Assembly (NCBI RefSeq): GCF_030209175.1 | Contig: NZ_JARVSM010000001.1 | Location: forward strand, 682,001-746,000 | Direction of reading: 5' to 3' | From: Pseudomonas sp. efr-133-TYG-5 | GTDB lineage: Bacteria > Pseudomonadota > Gammaproteobacteria > Pseudomonadales > Pseudomonadaceae | DNA length: 64,000 nt | In this document: one piece after another, positions 1 through 8,764 of the stretch | Layout of the letters: each line of letters starts with the position of its first letter | Numbering within the stretch: the first letter of the stretch is position 1 | Position numbers and translations under genes: made by a program | The notes under the pieces: model-generated | The model's input: only the letters and a program-made list of their open reading frames with translations | Told to the model about the DNA's origin: nothing | Database searches by the model: none

Positions 1-573
1 GAGCTTCTCGAAAATGCGATAACGGTAGGTATTGACGGTTTTTGGCGACAGGCACAATTTGTCGGAAATGATCTGCACCTTCTGACAGCCGACAATCATC
101 AACGCAATCTGGATCTCGCGCTCGGACAGGGCATCGAACGGCGAATCGTTGGTGGGCTGAAACGACTTGATCGCCAGTTGCTGGGCGATCTGCGGGCTGA
201 TGTAGCGTTGCCCCGCGAACACCAGGCGAATGGCCTGGACCATTTCCGGCAGCCCGGCGCCCTTGGTCAGATAACCGGCGGCCCCCGCCTGCAACAAACG
301 TGTAGGAAACGGATCTTCCTCGCACACGGTTACTGCAACAACCTTGATGTCGGGATGGCTGCGCAACAGTTTGCGCGTGGCTTCGAGGCCGCCGATGCCA
401 GGCATCTTGACGTCCATCAGCACTACGTCGGGCTTCAGTTCCCGAGCCTTGATCAGGGACTCTTCCCCGGACTCGGCCTGCCCGACCACTTGCAGGCCAT
501 CGATATCGGCCAGCATTCGTGTAATGCCTGTACGAACGAGATCATGGTCGTCGACCACTAGCACCCTAATCAA
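1..573 (-). CDS. gacA: Response regulator GacA (partial, C-terminus outside window)
   Basis: NarL/FixJ-type response regulator, the partner of sensor kinase GacS, which activates the small RNAs that titrate RsmA-type repressors and so controls secondary metabolism. The 191 visible codons give a receiver domain starting IRVLVVDDHDLVRTG, the phosphoacceptor Asp in DVVLMDVKMPG near residue 54, and a LuxR-type HTH with LSEREIQIALMIV and SPKTVNTYRYR. The family is about 213 residues, so roughly 22 are missing at the left edge. No ATG fits: the frame opens with TTG at 571-573, directly before the conserved IRVLVVDD. A TTG start is known for gacA in fluorescent pseudomonads. Transcription runs leftwards out of the window. 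Confidence 0.96.
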   Translation of the reverse strand, partial: MIRVLVVDDHDLVRTGITRMLADIDGLQVVGQAESGEESLIKARELKPDVVLMDVKMPGIGGLEATRKLLRSHPDIKVVAVTVCEEDPFPTRLLQAGAAGYLTKGAGLPEMVQAIRLVFAGQRYISPQIAQQLAIKSFQPTNDSPFDALSEREIQIALMIVGCQKVQIISDKLCLSPKTVNTYRYRIFEKL

Positions 574-700
574 GCAGACACCTCGCGATATGGTCTTATT
601 GGGATGCCCGACACCTTAGCAAAAAGAGCCGAACAGACCTAGCGGCAAGCCGCATATAAAAAGTTTCAATTCATCAGCCAGGGCTTGCCGGCCGTGGGTT

Positions 701-1144
701 TCAGAGCACAACTGTACTGAAATCGAGCTGCATGCGCAGGAAACACTCATCCTCGCCCTGCACCTGTAATCCCTTTCGCAGATACAGCTGTTGCGCCGGA
801 TTGTTTTTGAACACCGTCAGGCGCAAGGCCGGTCGGCGTTCCTGACGTGCCATGGCCATGACCTGGTCGATCGCCCACGCCCCTGCCCCCTGGCGCTGGA
901 AACGTTCGGCGACTTGCAACTCGCGGATATACAGCGCTCGTGCGTCGCGACTGAGGCTGAAAAAACCCACCGACTGGTCATCACGGACAATCAGCCAATT
1001 GTCACGCCCCGCCCAGGCAACGTCGAACGCCTCATCCTGCCAGAGCAAATCGTAGTGGATGTAATAGCGCAACATGTTCTGGCACGCGAGTTCGCGGGCG
1101 AATGGCAGATCAGCCGACGTCGCCTGGCGCAGTTGGAATGTCAT
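701..1144 (-). CDS. GNAT family N-acetyltransferase
   Basis: Protein of 147 residues with the GNAT fold. It opens FQLRQATSADLPFAREL, has a central IRELQVAERFQRQGAGAWAI that corresponds to the acetyl-CoA pyrophosphate loop (Q/R-x-x-G-x-A variant), and ends LRKGLQVQGEDECFLRM. The start at 1144 is chosen over ATGs further upstream because a GGGGAGA ribosome binding site lies about 6 bases before it. The substrate cannot be read from the sequence. It stands alone between gacA and the DAHP synthase leader. Confidence 0.85.
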   Translation of the reverse strand: MTFQLRQATSADLPFARELACQNMLRYYIHYDLLWQDEAFDVAWAGRDNWLIVRDDQSVGFFSLSRDARALYIRELQVAERFQRQGAGAWAIDQVMAMARQERRPALRLTVFKNNPAQQLYLRKGLQVQGEDECFLRMQLDFSTVVL

Positions 1145-1350
1145 GCAAGTCTCCCCGCTCATCATCACCGGCCGCGAACCTGTCATTAACGACATGGTTC
1201 ATCCTTGGCCAAGGGAGTAAAACGCAGAGTGTGTCACAAACTCGGCCCTGTTCGAGCGATAGCGCGCGTCTTGCGCATTCGATAGCAATTTCTGATTGCT
1301 GACGCGCAGCCGCCTCTAGTAAGCTCGGCGCAACTCATCGGAGACAGACC

Positions 1351-1479
1351 ATGTTCAACGCCCTATCACAGCCTCGTACCGCCAGCGCCCTGCGCTCGGT
1401 TTCGGCTGCCCGGGCGACTGACGTCTGCGCTCCGGTCAGCTTTTATTTTGGGTATTGGTTTAGCCACTGGCGCGCCTGA
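1351..1479 (+). CDS. Aromatic leader peptide of the DAHP synthase gene
   Basis: Short ORF of 42 codons with a GGAGA ribosome binding site about 7 bases before the ATG. The last third is packed with aromatic codons: FYFGYWFSHW, followed by RA and the stop. Phe, Tyr and Trp are all represented, the three end products that control entry into the shikimate pathway. It is followed by an inverted repeat overlapping the aromatic codons, a second hairpin, and an intrinsic terminator. This is the textbook layout of transcription attenuation by ribosome stalling. The peptide probably has no function beyond being translated. Confidence 0.8.
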   Translation: MFNALSQPRTASALRSVSAARATDVCAPVSFYFGYWFSHWRA

Positions 1480-1484
1480 TACCC
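1450..1484 (+). promoter_or_regulatory. Candidate pause/antiterminator stem over the aromatic codons
   Basis: GGGTAT at 1450-1455 is complementary to ATACCC at 1479-1484, enclosing the Tyr-Trp-Phe and His-Trp codons and the stop codon of the leader peptide. A second stem follows, GGCGCCC at 1489-1495 with GGGtCGCC at 1505-1512. These are the segments expected to refold depending on where a ribosome stalls. The pairing is read by eye, without energy calculation. Confidence 0.5.
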
Positions 1485-1527
1485 ACACGGCGCCCATGAA
1501 AAACGGGTCGCCCACCAGAGAATTCTC

Positions 1528-1567
1528 AACCCCCGGTCGGCCTCCCCGACTGGGGGTTTTGTTTTTT
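1528..1567 (+). terminator. Intrinsic terminator (attenuator) upstream of DAHP synthase
   Basis: A 13-pair stem, AACCCCCGGTCGG against CCGACTGGGGGTT with one G-U pair and a CCTCC loop, runs straight into TTTTGTTTTTT. It lies 49 bases after the leader peptide stop and about 250 bases before the DAHP synthase start, on the same strand. It is too far from any upstream gene to be its ordinary terminator, so attenuation is the best explanation. Confidence 0.85.
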
Positions 1568-1617
1568 CAGCGCCACACTTTTTCAGCATCACACCAGACA
1601 CTTTGAGGAATCACGAC

Positions 1618-1770
1618 ATGAACTACGCCACTTATTACCGTTACGACAGCTTCAGCGCCTGGCGATTTACCAGCCTCCGCTCGGGACAGCCTGCCGCCTC
1701 CGATCGGTCACCCAAAGGTGGCAAACACACCCATGTAGCCAATACGGCCCACTGTCGAACACCCCAGTAG
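1618..1770 (+). CDS. Second, Tyr-rich leader ORF
   Basis: ORF of 50 codons starting 8 bases after GAGGAA, a good ribosome binding site. The first 17 residues are MNYATYYRYDSFSAWRF: four Tyr, two Phe and one Trp. The rest is of ordinary composition. It begins after the attenuator terminator and ends 47 bases before the DAHP synthase start. No terminator follows it, so it may act by translational coupling or by mRNA folding. It could also be a small protein in its own right. Confidence 0.55.
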   Translation: MNYATYYRYDSFSAWRFTSLRSGQPAASDRSPKGGKHTHVANTAHCRTPQ

Positions 1771-1817
1771 GGCCGAGCGAGCGGGAAGCACCCGCCGCCA
1801 GCCCAGGAAGCCCAATC

Positions 1818-2894
1818 ATGAATTCGTCCGTTTCTGCTCTGCCGCTGTCCACCCTCAATCCTGCCAACGAAGCACTGACCTTGCGTCTGCCCAGCTCGTT
1901 GCAACTCAAACAGCAATTGCCCCTGAGCAATGCATTGGCCCAGCAAATCGCCGCCCACCGCCAGGCCGTGCGTGCGATCCTCAACGGTGAAGACCAGCGC
2001 ATGCTGGTGATCGTCGGCCCTTGCTCGATCCACGATCCGCACTCCGCCCTTGAATACGCCGGCAAGCTTGCCCGCCTGGCCACTGATGTCAGCGATCAAA
2101 TGCTCCTGGTGATGCGTGCCTACGTAGAGAAACCGCGCACCACGGTCGGCTGGAAAGGCCTCGCCTACGACCCGCATCTGGACGGCAGCGATGACATGGC
2201 CGGTGGCCTGACCCTGTCCCGCGAATTGATGCTGGAAATGATCCGCATCGGCCTGCCCGTTGCCACCGAACTGCTGCAACCCATGGCCGCCGGTTACTTC
2301 GACGATCTGCTCAGTTGGGTCGCCATTGGCGCCCGTACCACCGAGTCGCAGATCCACCGTGAAATGGCCAGTGGCCTGGGCATGCCGGTCGGCTTCAAGA
2401 ATGGCACCGACGGTGGCGTGGCGATCGCGGTGGATGCGATGCGCTCGGCCTCACACCCACACCGGCACTTCGGCGTGGACAGTCAAGGTCACCCGGCAAT
2501 CATCCAGACCCCTGGCAACCCGGACACGCACCTGGTACTGCGCGGTGGCCACCAGGGACCGAACTACGACCACGCCAGCGTGGCCCGTATCGACAGCGAG
2601 CTCAAGCGCCTGAAGATCCCGAGCCGGATCATGGTCGATTGCAGTCACGCCAACAGCGGCAAAGACCCACTGCGACAACCGGCGGTGTTCAATGACGTGC
2701 TCCAACAACGCCTGCGAGGCGACCGCTCGCTGATCGGCATGATGCTGGAATCACACCTGTTCGAAGGCTGCCAGCCATTGAGTCCGGCACTGCGCTACGG
2801 GGTATCGGTGACCGACGGCTGCCTCGGCTTCGATGCCACCGAGCGTCTGTTGCAGGAAGCTGCCGTACGCTTGCGCCAGTCCTTGCAAGCCTGA
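1818..2894 (+). CDS. aroF: 3-deoxy-7-phosphoheptulonate synthase (class I DAHP synthase)
   Basis: Condenses phosphoenolpyruvate and erythrose 4-phosphate to DAHP, the first step of the shikimate pathway. The 358-residue protein carries the class I hallmarks VIVGPCSIHD (residues about 65-74), MRAYVEKPRTTVGWKG, IGARTTESQIHREMASG, GFKNGTDG and the metal-binding IMVDCSHANSGKD. Length matches the AroF/AroG/AroH family. I use aroF loosely: the sequence alone does not settle whether Tyr, Phe or Trp is the allosteric inhibitor. The long leader with two aromatic-rich ORFs and a terminator points to control by aromatic aminoacyl-tRNA supply. A weak hairpin (2907-2935) follows the stop. Confidence 0.95.
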   Translation: MNSSVSALPLSTLNPANEALTLRLPSSLQLKQQLPLSNALAQQIAAHRQAVRAILNGEDQRMLVIVGPCSIHDPHSALEYAGKLARLATDVSDQMLLVMRAYVEKPRTTVGWKGLAYDPHLDGSDDMAGGLTLSRELMLEMIRIGLPVATELLQPMAAGYFDDLLSWVAIGARTTESQIHREMASGLGMPVGFKNGTDGGVAIAVDAMRSASHPHRHFGVDSQGHPAIIQTPGNPDTHLVLRGGHQGPNYDHASVARIDSELKRLKIPSRIMVDCSHANSGKDPLRQPAVFNDVLQQRLRGDRSLIGMMLESHLFEGCQPLSPALRYGVSVTDGCLGFDATERLLQEAAVRLRQSLQA

Positions 2895-2906
2895 GCGCAA
2901 TGACGT

Positions 2907-2935
2907 CCTTCCGGTTCGCCTCGTCGACCGGAAGG
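2907..2935. terminator. Hairpin between convergent genes
   Basis: CCTTCCGGT at 2907-2915 pairs perfectly with ACCGGAAGG at 2927-2935 in the spacer between the DAHP synthase gene and the converging gene at 2955. There is no U-run, so this is a weak or Rho-assisted terminator at best. Confidence 0.4.
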
Positions 2936-2954
2936 GCGCAACCGTCGCGGCTCG

Positions 2955-4124
2955 CTACGCTTCGACGCGTACCGTGGTCACCGCCGACGCCTGACTGACA
3001 TCGTCCAGATGCTCGACCGAGTAGGCGACACGCACGGTCGAGCCTGCATGCTCACGCCAGAACTTGTGGGGCACGATAAACACCAGCGGCTGCCCCGCCA
3101 TGTCCCGACTGATCTCCCGGTCATCAGCATGGCTGAAGAAATCGCCGTCACACTTGAGGTACACCAACTCGCCTTCCTGCACCTGGGCATTACCGATGAC
3201 CACGGTAATGCCATCCAGGGAGTCGTCCACCTGCACCACGCCATCTTCGGACTCGAGGACATCAGGCGCATCCAGAATCCCCCGATTCAGCGCAGCGAAG
3301 ACAATCTGCACCGGTTCGGATTCTCGCGTCGTGCCGCATCTCTGCCGCACCTGATAACGCACCGTGGCTTTGTCGCCGAGAACCGCTGCCACGCTTTGCG
3401 GTGCAATCCAGAACGAAAACGCCTCGCCGACGATAAACGCCTCGACCCGCAAACTATCGCTGTACGTCAGCGCAGCGCCCTCCGTTTGCCAGCACAGCAG
3501 GACCCGGTCGCCAACCGCCATGCGCGCGTAAGGCTGAACGGTGATGCAGATTCCCTGCGCGACCCGATCAGGGTCCAGCACCGCGCCCACCGACTCTTCA
3601 ATGTGCGGCGCCAGCAGCCGCGGCGGCGCATCGCCGACTGTCAGTTGCAGGCGGTCGGAGCACAATGGCGCAGACCGGGCGGCACTGACCAGGGTCCAAT
3701 ACACTTCCAGCGAACCGCCATCCAGTGCGGCGATGTGCATGCCCTTGACCACGAAGACCACTTCCCTGCCTACCTGGCTCTCACTGACGAAGCGGACGAT
3801 TTCGTGCTGGTAGGCATAACCCTCAAGATCCAGCCCATCCCACCTAAGAATCAGTTTGTCGCCGCAGGCCATGCCGGGATAAGGCGCAACACGGACAATC
3901 CCTCGCGGCAACGCCGGATCGAGCACCGCACCGTCGACCGAGTCGAGCATGGGCGGCTGTAGCCTGCCGCTTGCGCTGGAATGCAGGTCGTAGCAGATCT
4001 CCAGCGAATGCTCGTCGACCTTGAGGCGCAGCTGACCTCCGTCCGCCAGGTGGATGTCATGGTTCGCGCGTTGCGACAACGGCGTTGCGCGGTGTACTTC
4101 CTGAGTCGTCATTTGCATTTCCAT
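2955..4124 (-). CDS. Hypothetical modular Ig-like repeat protein
   Basis: Not recognised as a named protein. The 389 residues hold three repeated modules of about 120 residues. Their starts are marked by PPMLDSVDGAVLDPALPRGI, LAPHIEESVGAVLDPDRVAQGI and DAPDVLESEDGVVQVDDSLDGI, each followed by a V.V.PY..M..GD.L.L.W core ending with a hydrophobic V.F.V/I strand. The pattern suggests beta-sandwich domains like those repeated in pseudomonad surface proteins. No signal peptide, membrane segment or catalytic motif is visible. Met-1, Met-3 and Met-5 are all possible starts. AGGGA fits best with Met-3 (4118), so the start is uncertain by a few codons. It stands alone. Confidence 0.7.
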   Translation of the reverse strand: MEMQMTTQEVHRATPLSQRANHDIHLADGGQLRLKVDEHSLEICYDLHSSASGRLQPPMLDSVDGAVLDPALPRGIVRVAPYPGMACGDKLILRWDGLDLEGYAYQHEIVRFVSESQVGREVVFVVKGMHIAALDGGSLEVYWTLVSAARSAPLCSDRLQLTVGDAPPRLLAPHIEESVGAVLDPDRVAQGICITVQPYARMAVGDRVLLCWQTEGAALTYSDSLRVEAFIVGEAFSFWIAPQSVAAVLGDKATVRYQVRQRCGTTRESEPVQIVFAALNRGILDAPDVLESEDGVVQVDDSLDGITVVIGNAQVQEGELVYLKCDGDFFSHADDREISRDMAGQPLVFIVPHKFWREHAGSTVRVAYSVEHLDDVSQASAVTTVRVEA

Positions 4125-4448
4125 TCCCTGGATAAGGCGCTGTCGTCAATGACGGCGCCGACAACCTGAATTGAACGCCAATCAGCAAGGATCCGCTGTC
4201 AGCACAATGCATTGCGCTCCACTGGCAATCTGGATGGAGAAAGTAGGCAAGCGAGCGGAAACGCCTTGGACGGTTGGAAAAGATGTCCAAATATTCCGAC
4301 CCGGATTTCAGAAAGATCCGAAGAATCGTACAGGTGCTAGTCCACTTTCCCGCAACGACTGAGGCGGCTTCGTACGTCTGCAGCGAGGTGAGTGTTTTAG
4401 AGTGGCCCGCAGATTTCACCGCCAAACTTCTGCGAAAAAGGTAAGAAC
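4125..4448. other. Intergenic region, divergent promoters expected
   Basis: A 324-base spacer between the divergent Ig-like gene and the lipase gene. It must carry promoters in both directions. I see an imperfect GGCGC...GCGCC inverted repeat at 4136-4158 close to the left gene, and no convincing ORF, RNA gene or strong promoter motif. Confidence 0.4.
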
Positions 4449-5318
4449 ATGCAACGGAATGCTTCCACCCGTTACCCCATCCTGCTGGTGCACGGCCTGT
4501 TCGGCTTCGAGCGCATTGGCCCGTTCGAGCTGTTCCACGATGTCAAGCAGGCACTGAAAGCGGCAGGCAACCGCGTATTCGTCGCGCACCTGTCAGCCAC
4601 CCATGACAATGAAGTCCGCGGCGAGCAATTGCTGGCGCAGATCGACTGCGTGCTGCGTGGCACAGGCGCCAGCAAAGTCAACCTGATCGGCCACAGCCAG
4701 GGCGCACTCACCGCACGCTATGCAGCAGCGGTTGCACCGAAGAGCGTCGCTTCGGTGACCTCGGTCAGCGGACCGAACCACGGTTCGGAACTGGCCGACT
4801 TCCTGCGCAAGGCGCTGGTCCCCGGGCGCCTGCCGGAAAACGTCGCGCAGGGTGTCGCCACCCTGTTTGCCGACTTTCTGTCTCTGCTCAGCGGCAACGC
4901 GGCCCTGCCACAGAGTGCGCTGGCCGCGCTGAATGCGCTGACCACCGAGGGCGTCGGCAACTTCAACGACAAATACCCGCAAGGGCTGCCCTCGACCTGG
5001 GGCGGGCACGGCACCGAACTGGTCAACGGCATCCGCTACTTCTCCTGGAGCGGCGTACTGCCCGCAACTGGCGCAAACGCGATCGATTCGCTGCAAGGCA
5101 TCTCCCGCGCGCTGGCGGAGTACTTCATTACCGAACCGGCACAGAACGACGGTTTCGTCGGCCGCTTCAGTTCCCACCTGGGCACAGTGATCCGCTCCGA
5201 CTACCCGCTCGACCATCTGGCCAGCCTGCGCCGCACCGCTGGTCAGCGCATGACCTCCTTCGACCCCATCGAACTGTATGTTGAGCATGCCGCGCGCCTG
5301 CGTGCCAAGCGTCTGTAG
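4449..5318 (+). CDS. Triacylglycerol lipase, family I.1 without signal peptide
   Basis: Alpha/beta-hydrolase lipase of 289 residues that hydrolyses long-chain acylglycerols. It has YPILLVHGLFGF (oxyanion-hole HG), the nucleophile elbow GHSQG with Ser83, and the remaining triad residues Asp234 (QNDG) and His256 (PLDH), spaced as in the Pseudomonas fragi/aeruginosa lipases. There is no N-terminal signal peptide, and no lipase foldase (lif) gene sits beside it. It therefore resembles the P. fragi type and is either cytosolic or exported in an unknown way. AAAAAGG precedes the ATG by about 6 bases. Confidence 0.92.
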   Translation: MQRNASTRYPILLVHGLFGFERIGPFELFHDVKQALKAAGNRVFVAHLSATHDNEVRGEQLLAQIDCVLRGTGASKVNLIGHSQGALTARYAAAVAPKSVASVTSVSGPNHGSELADFLRKALVPGRLPENVAQGVATLFADFLSLLSGNAALPQSALAALNALTTEGVGNFNDKYPQGLPSTWGGHGTELVNGIRYFSWSGVLPATGANAIDSLQGISRALAEYFITEPAQNDGFVGRFSSHLGTVIRSDYPLDHLASLRRTAGQRMTSFDPIELYVEHAARLRAKRL

Positions 5319-5417
5319 CGCGCAGGCCGTGAGCGGTGCAATGGAACTTTGCCGAGAAATCGGCCACTGAATCCGGTAGGCTCCGCACTTTACTGAAATT
5401 GATTGGAGAGTTTTCCC

Positions 5418-5699
5418 ATGGCTAAAGCCACTGCCCGCCACATCCTGGTTTCCAGCGAAGACAAGTGCAACGAACTCAAGGCTCAGATCGAAGCCGGTGC
5501 CGATTTCGCCGAAGTGGCCAAGGCCAACTCCACCTGCCCGTCCAGCCGTCAGGGCGGTGACCTGGGTTCGTTCGGTCCTGGCCAGATGGTCAAGGAATTC
5601 GACACCGTGGTGTTCAGCGCGCCGATCAACGTCGTGCAAGGCCCGGTGAAGACCCAGTTCGGCTACCACCTGCTGGAAGTCACCAGCCGTCAGGACTGA
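5418..5699 (+). CDS. ppiC: Peptidyl-prolyl cis-trans isomerase, parvulin type
   Basis: A single-domain cytoplasmic parvulin of 93 residues that speeds prolyl isomerisation in protein folding. Visible family features are ARHILVSSEDKCNEL, STCPSSRQGGDLGSFGPGQMV and QFGYHLLEV. The start at 5418 follows a TTGGAGAG site and gives the usual PpiC length. A second parvulin gene is present at 25167-25442. It is closed by a strong terminator 20 bases downstream. Confidence 0.95.
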   Translation: MAKATARHILVSSEDKCNELKAQIEAGADFAEVAKANSTCPSSRQGGDLGSFGPGQMVKEFDTVVFSAPINVVQGPVKTQFGYHLLEVTSRQD

Positions 5700-5718
5700 T
5701 TCGTCCACCGACGCGCTG

Positions 5719-5754
5719 CACAACGGCCCACCCCTTGGTGGGCCGTTGTGTTTT
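5719..5754 (+). terminator. Intrinsic terminator after ppiC
   Basis: A 14-pair perfect stem (5719-5732 with 5737-5750; core CAACGGCCCACC) with a CCTT loop is followed by TTTT. It isolates the parvulin gene from yejA. Confidence 0.9.
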
Positions 5755-5834
5755 GCAAACATGATTCGACTGGCGAGCGACGCGCCGCTCGCGTACAAAT
5801 TGCGCTTATCGATCACCCGGCGCTAAGGCTGACA

Positions 5835-7703
5835 ATGCGACTGGCTTTCTCCACATTGATGTTCACTGCCGTGGCCCTGTTATTGGCTGCCAGCGCCGTG
5901 AACGCTGCTCCCCAGCATGCGCTGACCGTTTATGGCGAAGCGCCGAAATACCCGGCCAGCTTCAGCCACTTCGCCTACACCAACCCGCAGGCACCGAAAG
6001 GCGGAACCATGCGCCGTTCGGCCATCGAAATCGGCCACTTCGACCATTTGCTGCCGTATATCGACAAGGGCATCGGCGTCACCCAGATCGACGGCATGCT
6101 GTATTCGCCGCTGGCCCAACGCTCGATGGACGAGCCCTACACCGTCTACGGCCTGGTGGCGGAGAAAATGGAACGTGCGGATGACGGCCTGTCCCTGCGT
6201 TTCTTTATCAATCCAAAGGCGCGCTTCGCTGACGGCAAGCCGATCACCGCCGAAGACGTGCGCTACACCTACGACTTGCTGATGACCCAGGGCAGCCTGC
6301 GTTACCGCACCCAGTTCGCCGACGTCAAAGGCGTCGAAGTGGAAGCGCCGCTGATCGTGCGTTTCGACTTCAAGAGCAACGAAAACCGCACCCTGCCGCT
6401 GGATATCGCCACCCTGCCGGTGTTTCCCGAGCATTGGTGGAAAACCCGCGACTTCGCCGGCGGTGGCGGTTACGAGCCACCGCTTGGCAGCGGGCCGTAC
6501 CGGGTCGGCAAGGTCGACTCCGGACGCAGCATCACCTTCGAGCGCAATCCCGACTGGTGGGGCAAGGACCTCCCGGTCAGCCGCGGCCTGTACAACTTCG
6601 ACCACTTCAGTATCGAATACTTCGGCGACACCGACGTCGCCCGCCAGGTCCTGCGTGGCGGCGCCTACGATTACAATCGCGAGTTTTCCGCCACTGGCTA
6701 TTCGATTGGCTACGACAGCCCGGCGCTGAGCGACGGCCGCCTGCAAAAGGCCCACCTGGCCACCGAAGCGCCGCAGTCGGCCCAGGGCTTCGTGTTCAAT
6801 TTGCAGAAACCGATGTTCCAGGATCGCCGGGTGCGCCAGGCGCTGGCCTTGCTCTGGGATTTCGAGTGGAGCAACCGGCAGATGATGCGCAACCTGTACA
6901 TCCGTCAGCAAAGCTACTTTTCCAACAGCGACCTGGCCGCCCGTGCCCTGCCGGACGCAGCCGAACTGAAAATCCTCGAGCCCCTGCGCGGCCAGGTTCC
7001 CGACGAAGTCTTCACCCAGGTCTTCGAAGCGCCGAAAACCGATGGCAGCGGTGTGATCCGCGACAAGCAGTTGCAGGCCCTCGAACTGCTGGAGCAGGCC
7101 GGATGGAAGCCGGATGGCGACCAGCTGGTCAACGCCCGGGGCGAGCCATTGAGCTTCACCTTCCTGGTCAGCCAGAACGGCATGGATCGCCTGCTGCTGC
7201 CGTACAAGCGCACGCTGAAACAGATCGGTATCGATCTCAACATCCGCCGTATCGATTCCTCGCAATACGTCAATCGTCTGATGAGCCGCGACTACGACAT
7301 GATCGTCACCGGCTACCCGGTCACCACCTCCCCCGGCGGTGAACTGCTGAACTACTTCGGCTCGGCCTCGGCCAACGACCCCGGTGCCAACAACTATATG
7401 GTGCTGAAGAATCCGGCGGTGGACACCCTCATCAACGGCCTGATCCGCGCCTCGACCCAATCCGACATGCTGCATTACGCTCATGCGCTGGACCGGGTGC
7501 TGCAGTGGAACTACTACTGGATTCCCAACTATTACCCGCCGGGCACCTCCACGGTGTGGTGGAATCGCTTCGGCATCCCCACGGTGCAGGCGAGCAATGA
7601 CGAGGCGATCGACAGCTGGTGGGAAATCAGCAGCACGCCGCTGACCAACCAGCAGATGACGGCCGAGAAAATCAGCCGTGGCAGACCCGGAGGGCCGCGC
7701 TGA
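5835..7703 (+). CDS. yejA: Oligopeptide ABC transporter substrate-binding protein YejA
   Basis: Periplasmic solute-binding protein of cluster C (SBP family 5), 622 residues, the receptor of the YejABEF importer. YejABEF takes up peptides and, in enterobacteria, microcin C. A signal peptide ending near VNAAPQH is visible, then [19 protein letters not shown] and the SBP5 core ([28 protein letters not shown]). The C-terminal region has the characteristic [22 protein letters not shown]. The ATG at 5835 is chosen because an earlier in-frame ATG lies inside the preceding terminator. Its stop codon overlaps the yejB start (TGATG), so the four yej genes form one operon. Confidence 0.95.
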   Translation: MRLAFSTLMFTAVALLLAASAVNAAPQHALTVYGEAPKYPASFSHFAYTNPQAPKGGTMRRSAIEIGHFDHLLPYIDKGIGVTQIDGMLYSPLAQRSMDEPYTVYGLVAEKMERADDGLSLRFFINPKARFADGKPITAEDVRYTYDLLMTQGSLRYRTQFADVKGVEVEAPLIVRFDFKSNENRTLPLDIATLPVFPEHWWKTRDFAGGGGYEPPLGSGPYRVGKVDSGRSITFERNPDWWGKDLPVSRGLYNFDHFSIEYFGDTDVARQVLRGGAYDYNREFSATGYSIGYDSPALSDGRLQKAHLATEAPQSAQGFVFNLQKPMFQDRRVRQALALLWDFEWSNRQMMRNLYIRQQSYFSNSDLAARALPDAAELKILEPLRGQVPDEVFTQVFEAPKTDGSGVIRDKQLQALELLEQAGWKPDGDQLVNARGEPLSFTFLVSQNGMDRLLLPYKRTLKQIGIDLNIRRIDSSQYVNRLMSRDYDMIVTGYPVTTSPGGELLNYFGSASANDPGANNYMVLKNPAVDTLINGLIRASTQSDMLHYAHALDRVLQWNYYWIPNYYPPGTSTVWWNRFGIPTVQASNDEAIDSWWEISSTPLTNQQMTAEKISRGRPGGPR

Positions 7704-8764
7704 TGTGGGCTTACATACTGCGGCGCCTGCTGCTGATCATCCCGACGCTGGTGATCATTCTGCTGGTCAACTTCGTGATCATCCAGGCTGCCCCCGGGGG
7801 GCCGGTGGAGCAGGCCATCGCTCATTTGCAAGGCATCGGCGGCAGTAACGTCGGCGGCGGTTCGAGCGAAACCATGAGCGGCACCTCGCGCGCCAGCCGT
7901 GGCCTCGACCCGCAACTGATCAAGGACATCGAAAAACAGTACGGCTTCGACAAACCCGCGCACGAACGCCTGTGGCTGATGCTGAAGAACTACGCGCAAC
8001 TGGACTTCGGCAAGAGCTTCTTCCGCGGCGCCACGGTCACCGACCTGATCCTGGAAAAAATGCCGGTCACCATCTCCCTCGGGCTGTGGGCGACGCTGAT
8101 CACTTATCTGGTTTCGATCCCGCTGGGCATCCGCAAGGCCGTGCACCATGGCAGCCATTTCGACATCTGGAGCAGCACGGCGATCATCATTGGCTACGCG
8201 ATGCCGGCGTTTCTGTTCGCGATGTTCCTGATTGTGGTGTTTGCCGGCGGCACCTCGCTGAACTGGTTTCCGGTGCGCGGACTGGTGTCGGACAACTTCG
8301 AATCGCTGTCGACCCTGGGCAAGATCGCCGATTACTTCTGGCATCTCGTGCTGCCGGTCACCGCCCTGGTGATCGGCGGGTTCGCCACCCTGACCATCCT
8401 CACGAAAAACTCGTTCCTCAATGAAATCACCCGCCAGTATGTGGTCACCGCGCGGGCCAAGGGCCTGAGCGAGCGCCGGGTGCTGTACGGCCACGTATTC
8501 CGCAATGCGATGCTGCTGGTGGTGTCGGGCATTCCCCAGGCGTTCATCAGCGTGTTTTTCGCCGGCTCGCTGTTGATCGAAGTGATTTTTTCCCTCGATG
8601 GCCTCGGGCGCATGAGTTATGAAGCGGCAGTGTCCCGGGATTACCCGGTGGTGTTCGGCTCGCTGTTCATCTTCACCCTGTTCGGCCTGCTGATAAAACT
8701 GATCGGCGACCTGTGCTACACCCTCGTCGACCCACGCATCGACTTCGCCGCGAGGAATGCCTGA
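7703..8764 (+). CDS. yejB: Microcin C/oligopeptide ABC transporter permease YejB
   Basis: Inner-membrane permease of 353 residues. It starts [21 protein letters not shown], the typical first membrane helix of DppB/OppB-type permeases. A periplasmic loop of about 100 residues follows, then a cluster of five helices containing the permease (EAA-type) loop [20 protein letters not shown]. Translation is coupled to yejA by the one-base TGATG overlap, and to yejE in the same way. Confidence 0.95.
   Translation: MWAYILRRLLLIIPTLVIILLVNFVIIQAAPGGPVEQAIAHLQGIGGSNVGGGSSETMSGTSRASRGLDPQLIKDIEKQYGFDKPAHERLWLMLKNYAQLDFGKSFFRGATVTDLILEKMPVTISLGLWATLITYLVSIPLGIRKAVHHGSHFDIWSSTAIIIGYAMPAFLFAMFLIVVFAGGTSLNWFPVRGLVSDNFESLSTLGKIADYFWHLVLPVTALVIGGFATLTILTKNSFLNEITRQYVVTARAKGLSERRVLYGHVFRNAMLLVVSGIPQAFISVFFAGSLLIEVIFSLDGLGRMSYEAAVSRDYPVVFGSLFIFTLFGLLIKLIGDLCYTLVDPRIDFAARNA

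Noticed and set aside
2907..2935. Possible attenuator after the DAHP synthase gene
   Set aside because: The hairpin has no U-run and no leader peptide; it is better read as a weak terminator between convergent genes.
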